This document shows positions 37,186-49,308 of a stretch of 64,000 bases of DNA, piece by piece (positions within the stretch are counted from its first letter, which is position 1; every line of letters begins with the position of its first letter). Under the pieces are notes generated by a model that searched no databases, was not told the DNA's origin, and was given only the letters and a program-made list of their open reading frames with translations. A program made the translations under genes and the position numbers. Source of the DNA: Aphelocoma coerulescens (Eukaryota; Chordata; Aves; Passeriformes; Corvidae); NCBI RefSeq assembly GCF_041296385.1, contig NC_091016.1, forward strand, positions 14,359,497-14,423,496. The letters run 5' to 3'.

Positions 37186-40100
37186 TGTCTTACAGTAAAC
37201 ATTACAGAAAAAAATGCCATTGCACAATGGGCAATTTTTCTAATAATCCTTTCTCATCATTCTCCATGAGACTGAGAAGCCTTAGCCATGCTGACAGTGT
37301 GGTTCTTTCTTGGTATTTTTCAGGTTCCTTAGCATCACTTTTCTTTAGCGCCCATAAACTGTCCAGATTTCACATCAGGTTGTGATACAGCAGTGTTCTC
37401 AGTGCCAGAGAAAAAGTCAGAAGTGTATTTTCAACTATAAGTGATTCTAGAAAAAGGTTAAAGAACATTAATTTGACACCATATGCCTAGCACTGTGCCT
37501 TCATTTGTACAATTTTACCAGCTATTTTTATTCACAATTATCCACCAGACCCAGAACAACTGCAGAAAAATCAAGTGCAGTAGAATAAGGAGTGAAATTC
37601 ATCTGAATATTCAGCTGTCATCAGCATTAGTGTCAGTAAAACCAGATCACTGGAACTCATAATGCATGCTGTGAAAGAGGAAGCACAGCTGTAATTCGAT
37701 GTTCACAATCTTTGTAGCTACTTGTAGTATCAATGAAGCTTGATTATAGGTTGAATTTATAATTCTGGCAGCTGAAGAAAATATTACACTGCCTACAGAA
37801 ATAGACATAAAACCTTGAAGGCATTTCCTAGTGCTTTTTTAGTATGGGCTTGCTAGTGTATTGTATACATCAGCCTCAACCACTTACTTCCTGCACCTGG
37901 GCAAGTATTTTTGTCACTAGTTATAAAAATCATTGCGGTCCCATTGGACTTCACATCTCAGCTAGTCCAGCCTCAATGCTGCTTTGATATTCCATCTATG
38001 GCACACAACACCCTTCATTCCATACTATCATGGCAGGGAGCAAGATACACTTACAAGGCAGATTCCCCATGAACCTTTCAGCATCTTCTTTTGGCTCTTT
38101 CCCTCCTGCTCAGAGACCTCATCACTACAGTGTCACCGCCAGAACAAAGACAAAACATTTGCCCTCTGGTTAAGTACTGGCAATTCTCATTCACCTTATT
38201 AATTATTATTGAATAAGAAAACATGTTTTCCAACAGGTGCACACATGGTGTAAATAGAGTTTGTGCTTGCCCACTGGAAATAGATCTTGCAACCTTGTCT
38301 CTCTGGATCTCTTTGGGACTTTTGCAAACAGCACCTCAATTCAATACAGGTTTTATGATATAAAGCCCCATTTTCTTTTTTTTTGTTTGTTTGCTTGCTT
38401 GGGTTTCTTCCGATATAAACAAGCAAAGCAAATCATCAACCTTAACTTTTTGGACAGACATTTAAGAAGAGTTCTATAAACTGATCCACATGCTCTAACT
38501 ACTGTACAGTTTTATATCCTCTTAAGGAGTAGCTGAGACTTATCTGCTGCATCATGGCCAAGGTACGACCTTATCTGACACAACCATATTGAAGCAACTC
38601 CTTACGGAGGGAAAAAAAGTGTGCTGGCAAGCTTAATCAAATGTAGACTTTTCTTCAGGTTAAGCAAGTCAATATAAACCAGTATTTTCCATCCCACCCT
38701 TTTCCTACTTGCTCCACACTGATATATACCTTTAACAAAATGAACACATGAGTGTTTCTTGAATCCATTTAGGGCCTAAATTGTAATTTTTTTGCTACAG
38801 TGAATTATTGAAGGGAATGCAATAATAGTTTGACAAAATAAAGGCCTTTTTTTGAAATTAACACTAGGGCTGAATGAGACCAAGTGTTACACCTCTAGTT
38901 TTTAACAGAAAAATAATGTTACAATTTTATAATATCTCTGGCATGACATCAAATTTTTGAAAAGTTTAACACACCAAACCATGTTTGAAAGTGTTCAATT
39001 CTATCCCAGCTTTACATCAGATTCTTTGAACTAATAAATCTTAAAACAGGGAAGAGAAAACAAGTAGACAATTGCTTTTCTAAATACTGTTTTCTCTAAT
39101 ATTTCTTCATCCTCTTTCTTCACTCAGTAGTGAATACACTCGAAGAAGTGATGGCTCCTAATGTTTTCCTAAATACCAAGGGTTTGTAACTAGAGTAGCT
39201 CACGTCCGAGTTTAACAAGGGAATCACTTTCCAACACGCACTTTCCACCAACCCTCCCTCCTCCTTACCCAGAGGAATTCCTTTTATCTTTTTCACTTCA
39301 AAATGAGCTGCTTTCAGCTCCAATTTCCTTTTATTGCATGCTTCCCCCACCTTTCTTTCCTTGAAGTTTGCAACACTAACATGGAGACCTCAGCAGTTTA
39401 GAAGCATTACACGCTTTTCTGATATACGGCATCAGGTATTAACATTACTTTTCCCTACAACACCCCGTGGAATGTCACAAATTGCTTATAAACACAGCTA
39501 GATCTGCAGGGCATGAATGAATGGAAAATAGTCCTCTATTTAAGTGACAGATGGAAGGACAACATAGAGCAGCACTCCTGTAACAGCACTAACTTCCAAC
39601 ACAAGACGGGATAAATGGTTTCTCTGCACAGACGGAGGAACTGGTGAAATTATCACAACTTCATGGCTCAGCTACAAAACAGAGCACAACAAAAACACAG
39701 AGAAAACCAGTTTCCCTTTATCTGCTAATATGTTGTTGGGTGAATTCCAGTAGGCTACCTTTGTTGTCATAAAATCAGGTCTCAGGAAGGCCACCAGGTT
39801 GGGGTCCCAAATGCAATAATAACTTTTAGTGGAGCAAGTCTCCCCAGGTCGTCACACAATGGTCTCATCTATCCTGAAACAAATGTATCACACTTACACT
39901 GCCTGCAGCTTCAAAACTCCAGCATGGGCATTCCCACTATGGTTTGCCGTGGCACCAGTGCCACAAAGATGTGTTTTTAGCTGTATCACAAATGACAATC
40001 CTTTAGCTCACGTGACTGGGCATAGAGGTAGCCAGACAAAAAAGAAAGAGACAGACCCTGCACAAGAGCAGAGATGTTCCTGGGAGGCCCAAGACAGATG

Positions 40101-40560
40101 TTTTGGGAGCAGGGCACACTGGCTCCTGCCATCCCACATTTCAGTGGCTGATAGAGGCTGAAGGCTGGGGGCAGGGCTGGGACACCTGCACAGGCAGGGC
40201 CTCAGGAAAGCACACACAGGGACAGATGGCCACCATCAAAACAAGTGAGATCAGAGCCCTTGAAGAAAGGGATAGCTCCTGCCCCTTTATACCACAAAAA
40301 AAAATCCATCGTGTCCTTAGTACAATAAGCTCACAGCCAGCTTAAACCATCACAAAAGGCAGGGCAAAAAGAAGGGCTCCCTATCCTTAGGGCAGCCCTT
40401 ACACTCCCAGGCTGGGTACAGAGAACACAGACTAAGGTAGAGTGACCTCTGAGCGTACGAGGATGGTAGCAGAAGCCTCAGCAAAGCTACGCTGCCTTCA
40501 CAACCACTGCACCCAGCACCTCCCATCCCTGTGGGACAGCATTCCCTCAGCGCCAAAGGC
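37186..40560. other. Intergenic DNA upstream of the GPCPD1 promoter region
   Basis: I see no recognisable gene, RNA or repeat family here. The sequence is AT-rich until about 40 kb, where GC content begins to rise towards the CpG island. Distal regulatory elements of GPCPD1 could lie here but none can be demonstrated. Confidence 0.5.
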
Positions 40561-40599
40561 TTTTAACGGACGGCGCGGGCCCCTCCCGCCCTTCCCGCC

Positions 40600-40853
40600 C
40601 GGTCCTGATTGGCTGCGGCGGGAGGGGCGGGGCCAGGGCCGCGGCGGGTGACGCGGCAGCGGGGCGGATCACGTGGCCGCCCCATCCCGGTGCGCCCGGG
40701 GCAGCTGGATCCGGCTGCCGGCCACGCCGTCCCATCTTCTCTTCTCCCTTCCCCGCGCTGTCAGCGGCCCCGGGCAGCGCGAAGGAGAACCCGCCCAGCG
40801 CTGTTCGCAGCCCCGCACGAAGACGTGGGCAGCCGGGTGCAGCGCTCGGCCAG
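40600..40853 (+). promoter_or_regulatory. GPCPD1: GPCPD1 promoter A and candidate exon 1A
   Basis: In order, the module has an inverted CCAAT box (CTGATTGGCTG, ATTGG at 40608-40612), which is a very good NF-Y site. Next come a GC box (GGAGGGGCGGGGCC, 40621-40634), a CACGTG palindrome at 40670-40675 in the context ATCACGTGGCC, and the block GCAGCCCCGCAC at 40807-40818. It closes with a splice donor CCAG|GTCAGTG, so exon 1A would end at 40853. There is no TATA box, as is usual for CpG-island promoters. Joining exon 1A to the exon starting at 49309 would give a purely 5'-UTR first exon. The transcription start is not determinable here. Confidence 0.6.
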
Positions 40854-41279
40854 GTCAGTGCACGCCGCCGGCTTAGGGGGCGCAGGGCCAGCAGGGGTGC
40901 GGTAGAGCGGTGGGGGCAAGAGGCGGTCGGTGCACGCTCCTGAGGAGGTCTTGGAGCCTGGAGGAGGTCGGGTCGCGCTGCGGCGTCGGGAGAGTGCTGG
41001 GGGAGCGGCGCCGCGCTCTCTGAGGAGGGTACCGGGGGGATGGCGAGGGGAAGCGCTGGTGCTTGGCTCTCGGGAGAGGTGGGTAGGGTAGAGCTCCCCC
41101 GCCGTAAGCAGGCGGCCACAAGCGGCCCCCCAACCCCCGTACTCCTCGCAGCCCCCCTGCGCCTGCCCCCGCTCCGTGCACTCGCCGCGCCCCCCTCAGC
41201 CCCGCCCCGGGCCCGCCCCCTCTCCCCGCTGCTGTCGAGGAACGGGCCCGGCCCCGACCCGTCCCGTGCCCGGCTTTCC

Positions 41280-41491
41280 CCGCGCTCATTGGCCGCGGCG
41301 GCTGCGGGCGGGGCCGCAGGCGAGGTCACGTGGCCGGCGGGGGGCGGCTGGAACCGGTTGGGGCCGCGCCGCCCCCTCCCCACCCCCGGCGGGCGGCCCC
41401 GGCAGGAGGGGCGGGGAGCCCGGGCTGCGCCGTCCGCAGCCCCGCACAAAGCGAGCGGGGACGGGGAGCGCCGCTCCGCTCCCCAAGGTTG
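41280..41491 (+). promoter_or_regulatory. GPCPD1: GPCPD1 promoter B and candidate exon 1B
   Basis: This module repeats the order of module A. It has an inverted CCAAT box (CTCATTGGCCG, ATTGG at 41288-41292), then GCGGGCGGGGCC, and a CACGTG palindrome at 41327-41332 in the context GGTCACGTGGCC. The block GCAGCCCCGCAC is at 41436-41447, followed by a donor region CAAGGTTGGTCAGTG. By homology with module A the donor is TTG|GTCAGTG (exon end 41491). An overlapping alternative is AAG|GTTGGT (exon end 41487). This is the copy nearest the coding exons, and either copy could be the main GPCPD1 first exon. Confidence 0.6.
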
Positions 41492-42028
41492 GTCAGTGCC
41501 GCCGGCCGCGTGTCGCGGTGGGGCTGCGCGGTGGCGGACGGGGGGACGTTCGGTGCGGCTGAACACTGTCTGCTCGAGCCCTGCACGGAGAGGGCGCTGA
41601 GGGAGCGGTGCCGCACTCCCCGCGGGGCCGGTGCGTTATCTGAGAGGACGCGGGGGAGGAGCGCGTCGTGCGGGGACCGGGATGTCACCCTCAGGTTCCC
41701 TGAGAGACGGGAAGAGCGAGGCTCTGTGTGCCTTTGTGCGGCCCGCGGCGGGGCTGCTGTGCTGGGAGGGAGGCGGGCGCATCGCGCTCCCGGCGCTGCC
41801 TGGCTGGGCCTCGGCTGTCGCCCGGTGAGGTGGCTTGGTGGGCTGCCGGCCGGGGAGCGTGGGGCCAGCGGCTCTGTTTGTTTTCGTCCCCGCCTAAAGC
41901 GCTGGCCCGGGGCGGTCCCGCGGCTGCGGCATTATGCAAGCGGCCGGGCCGGGGCGGGCCCGGGGACGTGGCGTGCCGCCTCCCGGCCGGGCTCCCGCTG
42001 CGGGTGGTGCTGTGCGGGCGGCGGGGGG

Positions 42029-42240
42029 CCCTCGGTCCGTGTCCCGCCGGGCAGCGAGGGGCGGCGGGGAGCCCTCGGTCCGTGTCCGGCCGGGCAGCGA
42101 GGGGCGGCGGGGAGCCCTCGGTCCGTGTCCCGCCGGGCAGCGAGGGGCGGCGGGGAGCCCTCGGTCCGTGTCCCGCCGGGCAGCGAGGGGCGGCGGGGAG
42201 CCCTCGGTCCGTGTCCCGCCGGGCAGCGAGGGGCGGCGGG
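42029..42240. repeat. 43-bp minisatellite, five copies
   Basis: Units of 43 bases, each starting CCCTCGGTCCGTGTC and ending GGGGCGGCGGGGAG, begin at 42029, 42072, 42115, 42158 and 42201. The last copy is cut at 40 bases. The copies are identical except for one C-to-G change in copy 2 (base 17). Each unit has several G runs (GGG, GGGG, GGGG), so the array has G-quadruplex potential. Because 43 is not a multiple of three, each reading frame cycles through all phases. This explains the overlapping open frames across the array on both strands. Confidence 0.97.
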
Positions 42241-44347
42241 CTGGACGCACTGCGGCGCCGCTGGGCTCTGCCTGGAGTGGGGAGTGTGCGCTGCGCTGCT
42301 CTTTGTCTCGGCTCTGAACTGAAGGAACACAGCGATGATGCTGCCGGCTCGTGGTTTGATGTTATTGATCGTATAGGCGCTAGTGAGGCAGCTCTAGATT
42401 AATCCGAACTTTAAAAGTTAATCTCTTACTTACACCCTGACCAGGCACAGGAGGCACAGATTCGTTCTTCCATTTTTCTCTTTTTCCTTTTAAGTTAATA
42501 GCTTGTCTTGTTAGTATTAGTGTTTTAATTTATCAAAGCACGCGATGCTAGATGGAGGTTAGCCTTCAATATATTTTAAGTGTTAATGGTGGGGTGAAAT
42601 AGTTGATAAGTAGAATAATTTTTTATCATATATATTTCTATTCTAGCACTGCTTCCTGTAAAATAACTATATAAGATATTAAAAAAATAGGAGAATGCTG
42701 TTGGTCTTGAATAGGCACTGGTAGTCTGAGCTGTCACATAATTAATCTTTCAGTAAAGCATGTGGCTCCTCAACAGAATGGATCCAGGCTTTGGAAACCT
42801 GTCACAAAAGTGGTTTCTTGAGAGCTGTGGGGAGCATTATACATGTTATTTGTCCAAGTCGTTCCTAAGTGAGGAATGTTGGTCTGATCACAGAGAGCTA
42901 AATTACTCCCTGCCTAAGATCTTGTCAGCCATACGTTAATAATAAACAACACTTCAGAAAAGAGGAATCAGACTGATGCTGTTCTGTTTCACTTACAAAC
43001 GTGCCCCAGCTGTTTCCTGTCTGTTCCAAGAACTTTGCAAAACTGCTGTGACATAGCTGAGGTGGAAGAGTCTGTCACGTGGACAGGTATTTACCAAATG
43101 CTGAAAAGAATTAACTTACTGTTACTTAAAACAAAGCAGACACATTGTAGGTGAACAGATCTTGTGTTTGTTTAGGGGTCTTGTGTTTGATTACCAGGGC
43201 TGACTTGGCCCTGCACATGGGGAACTAAATTGATACTGAAAATAGAATCTTAAAGATATTTTTCTCAATTGTTGTGCATTAACATGATGTAATTTCAGAA
43301 GTATCACTTGGGCTTTGCTGCTTTCTAAATGTCAGCATAAGCCTGTTGGTAAAATTTCAGCCTTTGAATAGAACAGCACGTCCAGATCTTCTTGCAAGTT
43401 TGTTTGCTGTCCAGTGTTAGCACTGCAATGCAGGAGAGACCCGCTGACTTTCTGGTCGTCCTTGCTCCTGCAGTCAAGGTGCAGCAGGGGGGAATGAGGG
43501 GGCAGGAAGAATGTTCTCGTTGTTTGGTTGAATATGAAGGAGTTGATGCTGTAATGCTGTTTCTAAAAATTCTCTCCCAGTTGTTAGAGGGAATGCCCTG
43601 ACAAATATATCCTCTGACGCTGTTCTAAAATCCAAGTGTTGTCAACTATTGTTACATAATTTTCTTACATACCCAATTTGTTGCTTTAGATGTATTCTGT
43701 AATATCTGATGCTTATTAGGACTGACCACATGCAACAAAATCTGTTCATCATACTACAAGATTCATCCAGTATGACTCACTGTCTTTGGAACGTCACAGT
43801 CTGCATCTTAGGCTCGCATCTTTTCTTTGTTCAGCACAGCAGCAGATCTGATGCGTGGTGGATTTTCTATTGCTGTGTGTAGCACAGCTTTTAAGAAGAT
43901 AAAATCTGAGTACAGGACCTTCTCCAGCAGTGCTTGGCAGTGTTCATATTCATGGTTCATGAAGGAGGCTGCCAGGGGTGCTCTGTGTCAGCCCCGGTGC
44001 TACCAGTGTGCCCTTCCAGCTGTCAAATGACTTGGCTGGGACTGTGGCACCTTTTCCCTGCTTCAGCCTGATGCCTTAAGGAGTTGGCCTCTCCTCGGTG
44101 TTGATACATCTCATAAGTCTCTTTTCTTAAGGTGGAGAATGTCATCTTAAAATGACAAAAGGAAAAGCCAAAATACTCTAGCCTTCTAGTCCTTTCTCTT
44201 TTTATCTTAATATGCAGAAGATGGAGAGATATTTTGAAAACATTGAGCATGTTTACTTTTTGGGTTGTGCACTTTCAGGACTGTGCACCATGATCTGTGA
44301 TGAAACGTGTGCTAACATTATGAAAGAGCCTGTTCGTGCACAGACGG

Positions 44348-44936
44348 TGCTGCTGCGTTGACCTTGGCTGGGTGCCAGTTGCCCACCAAGCAGCTCTGTC
44401 ACTCCTCAGGGGGTTGGCCAGGGGGAGAAAGGTGGAAAAAGCCTCAGGGGTCAAGGCAGAGGCAGTTTAATAAAGCAAAAATCATGTATGCAGAAGCAAG
44501 GGGAAACAGAAGATTTTATTCTCTACTTCCCCTTTAGGGAAGCAGGGCTTCAGTATGTGTAGTGGTTGCTCTGGAAGACAGATGTCTTAAATAACAAATG
44601 CCCTCCTTTCTTTTAGCTTTTTTTTTTTCCCTTCTTTTTTCTTCCTCTTCAATTTTTTTTTTTTTTTAAATCTGTCCATCTCTGAGCAGATGCCATGTGA
44701 TAAGGAATGTCCCTTTGGTCAGTTTGGGTCACCTGTTCTGGCTGTGTCTCCTCCCAGGATCTTGCCCACCCTCAGCCTCCTGGTGATAGTGAGGAATGTT
44801 GGAGAGACAGCATTGATGCTGTGTGAGCACTGCTGAAACTCTGCTGTGTTATCGACACCTTTCTAGTTGCCAGTACAAAGCACGGCACTGTGAGGGCTGT
44901 TGTAGGGAAAATTAACTCCCTCTCAGCCAGACCCAA
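44348..44936 (+). mobile_element. Solo LTR of an avian endogenous retrovirus
   Basis: A TGCTGCGTTGACC-like 5' edge is followed by TTGGCTGGGTGCCAGTTGCC. Next come CAGTTTAATAAAGC, holding a polyadenylation signal, and TGTCCCTTTGGTCAGTTTGG. GTTATCGACACCTTTCTAG and GGAAAATTAACTCCCTCTCA follow, ending near CCAGACCCA. This block order is the one I know from common songbird ERV LTRs. No internal retroviral genes flank it, so it is a solo LTR. It is in the same orientation as GPCPD1. A T-rich expansion interrupts it near 44615-44670. The edges are good to perhaps 10 bases. Confidence 0.75.
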
Positions 44937-46232
44937 TACGATGGACTTCATTTTTCTGCAGCTAACTAAGCAAATTCAGTAATACAGCAGTGAAAAGCAT
45001 CCTTACACTAAAAATCAGGTGTTTGAAAGTACTAAAATGCATTCCAGATACTTCGTGGCACCTGTGTTCTACATTGTCTCATTTTAGTTGTCTAATTACC
45101 TTTGAAAAATCCCATTAAGTACCTATAAAATTTACTAGCTTAAAAAAAAATCACTCATTAAAAAGGTATTTTGTAAGCTGTATTTTTGATCTCATTAGAA
45201 AAACCTGTGTTGTGTATTATCCTGTCATTTTAAAATAGAATGTTACCTAGGACAGTTTTGGGTTGATAGCTTTGCATCAGGAATTTTTACTATTAGTTTA
45301 TTATAGAGATTGGTGGCTTTTTGTGGGGAGAGAAGGGGAGAAATGGGACACACTGGTGTGAGTCTGATGCTTTCTTACCAGCACAATTATCAGTTAAATG
45401 CTGATTATCTTCAATGGATATGCTAAGTGTAACCAGCCATTCTGCAGCCCTTGCAGTCAACTTAGAGTTGATAAAATCAGCTTTTCATTCAGATCTGTTG
45501 AGGTAGTTGCTTGAAGCATTCCCTTCCTAATTAAGAAAGCCCTCTGTCCATGCAACAAAATTCAAGGCCTTCAGGCTTGTAAGTCTCCACAGTTAAAAAA
45601 AAAAATCCCATTGTACTTCAAGCCTGCCCTTGGACCACTAGAATCAAAACTTGTTCAAGCTGCTATTTAAAATATCACTCGTATTGAGTAGAGAGCAGGT
45701 AATCTGGCTTCGTGGCTGCTATGAATTTTTATGACTGAAATTTGTTCAGTGTTTGTCATCTAGGCTATTATATTCCAGGATTGCCCCAAATTACTTGGTG
45801 TGTATTTAGCTAAGCCTGAAAAAACATGTGAGATATGGTACAGCAAGCAGCCAGCACCTCTTAAATCATATTGGAAAGCTTAGGGAAATTGAGGGTGGGG
45901 TAGAATAATCCACTAAAGCTGAAGGCTTGTGAAGGGTTTTAATATTTCACCAGACCTGTAATCCAGAAGGTTCAAATGAAATTCAAGCTTTGAATGAATA
46001 AATTAAGTCCGTGTCCTGATATATTTTTGCGTACAACCAAAAAATATTTTGGTCTTCCCCATCTATGATGACCTTTACTACCTCATTTTAGAGGAAAACT
46101 GTGATAATTTGTGATACTTTAATAGTTGATTGTGTTATGCCATCTTCTCTTCCTTACCTGTATTTTCTAGAAACTCTCTTTTAGAATCAAGGAGGGGAGA
46201 GTTTGGATTTTCTATTATTTCCTTCCTATTAA

Positions 46233-46320
46233 TGTTTTGTGGTTTTGGTCGTTTTGGGTTTTTTTGTTGTTGTTGTTGTTTTGTTTGTTTTGTTGTTGTT
46301 TTTTGCTGGGTCTTTTTTTG
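46233..46320. repeat. T/G-rich low-complexity (GTT/GTTTT)n
   Basis: Runs of GTTTT, TTG and TTTG repeats fill this interval. They create the artefactual phenylalanine/cysteine/valine-rich and Asn/Lys/Thr-rich ORFs on the two strands. Confidence 0.9.
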
Positions 46321-49308
46321 TACTGAAGTGCTGATGAGTCTCTACCTGGGTGATGTGTGGGTGATGTGTCTTCCCCATGGGGAAAACTGAGATACAAGTA
46401 TTCACTGCTTGCTTGCATGTGGTTGAAGTCTGTAAAAGCTGACTAAAGAGAGGGAGGAAGTGGGACACGGGAAGAGGAGCAATTGTTTGCATGCAAGTTA
46501 CCATTTGGATGCCTGTAGCTGCAGCAGATGTGAATTCAGCTTTATTACTTTTGGGCTTAGAGGTTGTTTAAAGAGGATTGTTGCACAAGGATTCCTAGTT
46601 TGTATATCTGCTCAATTGATTTTATTAATATTTGCTGATCAGGAAGTGTTTATAATTTGCTTCAGTTCCCCACAGCAGTTACAACATGACCCCTCTGAGG
46701 GGCTCTGAGGAGCCGAGGATTTTTTGCATTCTCCTAAAAATCCATATTTACAGGTGTGGGGAGCAAGCCCTGGTTTTTCCTTGCTGTGTGTTTGCGTTCA
46801 GTGCTCTGCTAGAAAAGATGTTTCTTCAGAATGAGGGGTGGTACTTTGACCCTAAATATAAGTGCAACTGTACTTGCAGTTCTGCTAGGAAAAAACGTGC
46901 CCTTGCTTGGTAAAGTGGAATTTTTCTTTTCCTCATACATCCCTTGGGTAGGTTGAATAGGTTTTTGAGATAAAATGCATTTTGGGTAGAATTTTGGCAA
47001 TTTTACAAAGTCAGTTTATCAAAACCTCCTTACAACTGGTTACTGCTTTATAAAAAAGTAAAACGGTTTTACTAGGCAGTTTAGAAAAGTCCACACCTGT
47101 CTTGCAAGTAGGTACATAGAATTTTTACAAGATTGGCTAAAAGCTTTATAGACTTAGGAGGATTTTGGATGTTTCTCTAGGAACAGTTGGGTAGTTAGTT
47201 AATTTGCAGTAGGACAGACACGCTGGTTTTTGTGAAGTTTAATTTTGAGCCTTGCATTGACTTTGGAAACAGCTTTTTTTTTTTTTTTTTTAAACAAGCC
47301 AAAAGCATGTTCTTGCCTTGTGGAACTGGGTGTAGGCTTCAGCTTTCGCTTTCCTGCTTTGTAGACTTTTACAGGGCATTTTTGCCTACTTCATTTCCCC
47401 TTTGGCTCCTCTGTCCTTTCAGTTAAAGGCTGTTGAAGCAAGGGCAGTTGGTGAACACAGCCAAGGCCCTGACTACTCAGCACCATCATAAATGCTCACT
47501 AGTAAGTTATATTCTCTGCATTACACTGAGATTTTTTTGTCATACTGGACTAATTTCATGAGTCCAGTCCCAGTTTCATCACTGAAACTTGGCTGTCGTT
47601 CTCTGTCTGTAAATAACTGCTAAAAATAAATGCTAGAACGTGTCACTTAACACACGCACCAACTAATGACACACACGTGAGAAAGTTCCTCAAGGGAGTG
47701 CCCTTCATGGAATTCCTGGTTATCAACTGTGCTTATTTCTACCTTCAGTAGTCTGGGATTTTATCCTTTGCAATAATGTGACTTGTGAAAGACAAGACAA
47801 GTGCAGAATTTGAGTATGTGACCAGAAACATGTATATTTCTACTATTTTCTTGCTCTCATTTTACCACTGAAAAGTCATCTTCCTTGACATGGAGAGGGA
47901 AAATAAAGGAGGAGAAAAAGGAACGTAAGGTAAAGGCAGCTGTAGTTATAATAGGAATAGAGAAGAGTTATAATTGAGAGGAGGAGGAGGAGAGGAAGAC
48001 CCAGAAGAAACAGTTCTGAAGGCTAAATACCTGCAATGACATTCTGAATGTCCACAAGGAATGAGGTTTGGTGATGATCTTCCCCCCTGCCCCATGTGTT
48101 ATCTGTCTTTTGCTTTCAAGGCATTTTTAACTGTCCTGTGCCCTTTGAAGGCAAGGGCTTCCCCTTGTCGTAGTAGAGTTAATGAAAAGCAGATTTTTCT
48201 TTAGCGTTGTTAGTTCTTCTTGATGCTGTTATTAAAGCTGCTATTAAAGGATTGCTGACCAAGGTTGTACTGAAATAAAGTGCTTTTTGTCCTGTTCTAA
48301 AATAGCAATAGTAACATTCTACTTGCTTGGTTAAAAAACAAACAAACAAAACACACAGAGAACAAAAAGCCCCCCACAGTGATGTAAAGAAATGGATTAA
48401 TTGAAACCATTGCAGAGTTTATTCTGCATATAATTAGTATAATTATTTTCTAGCCCCTGTCCAGATGGGTATACTTGGGTGATGACAGTCTAGCAACATC
48501 TGTATGCGGACTTTGCTATGACTACTGGTTTTGTAAATAATACAGGAGGATATGATACATCAATAGTGTTTCTGCTGTAGTGGTGAGAGTGGGGTTCTGC
48601 CAGGTTTTTTTCTGTCAAGTTGTTGTGTATTGGAGGAGAAAATTGAGGCAGAGTCAGTCCTCCGGCTGCTGTCCTGGCTACAGGCAGTCTCTCCCTGCTG
48701 TGCTGGTTTGAAGGCTGTGTGGTGCTTCCAGTTGCTGCTCGTGCTTCCTGTGAAAGGCTGGAAATACAGGGGCAGAGTCTGCAGTGGTGAACAAATGACA
48801 GCAGAGAGCTCTCATCTGTTATGGGTTGTTCCCCCTGTTCCTGCAAGGTGGTTGTGCTGCTCTGTGATAACTTCCTTGTGCTTTGAAGAGGATGCTGAAG
48901 AATAGCACAGATGAGACAGAAGTTACTGTTTGCCAAGGGTCATAATCTTAAATGTGTTAAAACCTTTCAGTGGCCTCCTTGGAAGCAAAATTAGCCAAAA
49001 AGAGAGTTTTGAAAAATCTCAGCTGAAGACTGATAAATGCTGCAGGATACTGATTCTTGCAGATGATACTTGATTTAGTAGTGTTTTTCTTGTGCCAGTG
49101 TTGCAGTAGTGCCTTCTGCAGCTGGATGCTGTTTTCTGGGTCTGCAGCTGCTTTTAAAGAGCTTTCTACTTCTACTGCTCACTCAAACAGTAGTATCACA
49201 AGTGGCTTATTTCCTTGTAAGTGGTGGGTTTTATGTTTCCTCTTACTTAGAACAGCAACAAATGTAGTGATTCTTCCTCAAATTACTATCTTTTTCCTCC
49301 CACTATAG

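Larger units (their letters stand above)
40561..42260. promoter_or_regulatory. GPCPD1: CpG island 2, GPCPD1 promoter region
   Basis: About 1.7 kb has very high GC content and CpG density, with sharp edges at about 40.56 and 42.26 kb. It contains two promoter-like modules (40600-40860 and 41280-41500) and a minisatellite (42029-42240). It is the only CpG island upstream of the GPCPD1 coding exons on the plus strand. The 100-340-codon ORFs crossing it on both strands follow from the scarcity of stop codons in GC-rich DNA. They are not supported as genes. Confidence 0.9.
41492..49308 (+). other. GPCPD1: GPCPD1 intron 1
   Basis: The first intron is about 7.8 kb from exon 1B or about 8.4 kb from exon 1A. 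It contains the end of the CpG island with the minisatellite, a solo LTR at about 44.35-44.94 kb, a T/G-rich simple repeat at 46233-46320 and long T runs near 44649 and 47273. It ends in the acceptor CCCACTATAG. The short ORFs inside match no family I know. Confidence 0.7.

Noticed and set aside
40547..42402. ORFs of 100-340 codons on both strands across CpG island 2
   Set aside because: They overlap on both strands, follow from GC-rich DNA with few stop codons and the phase-cycling minisatellite, and resemble no protein family.
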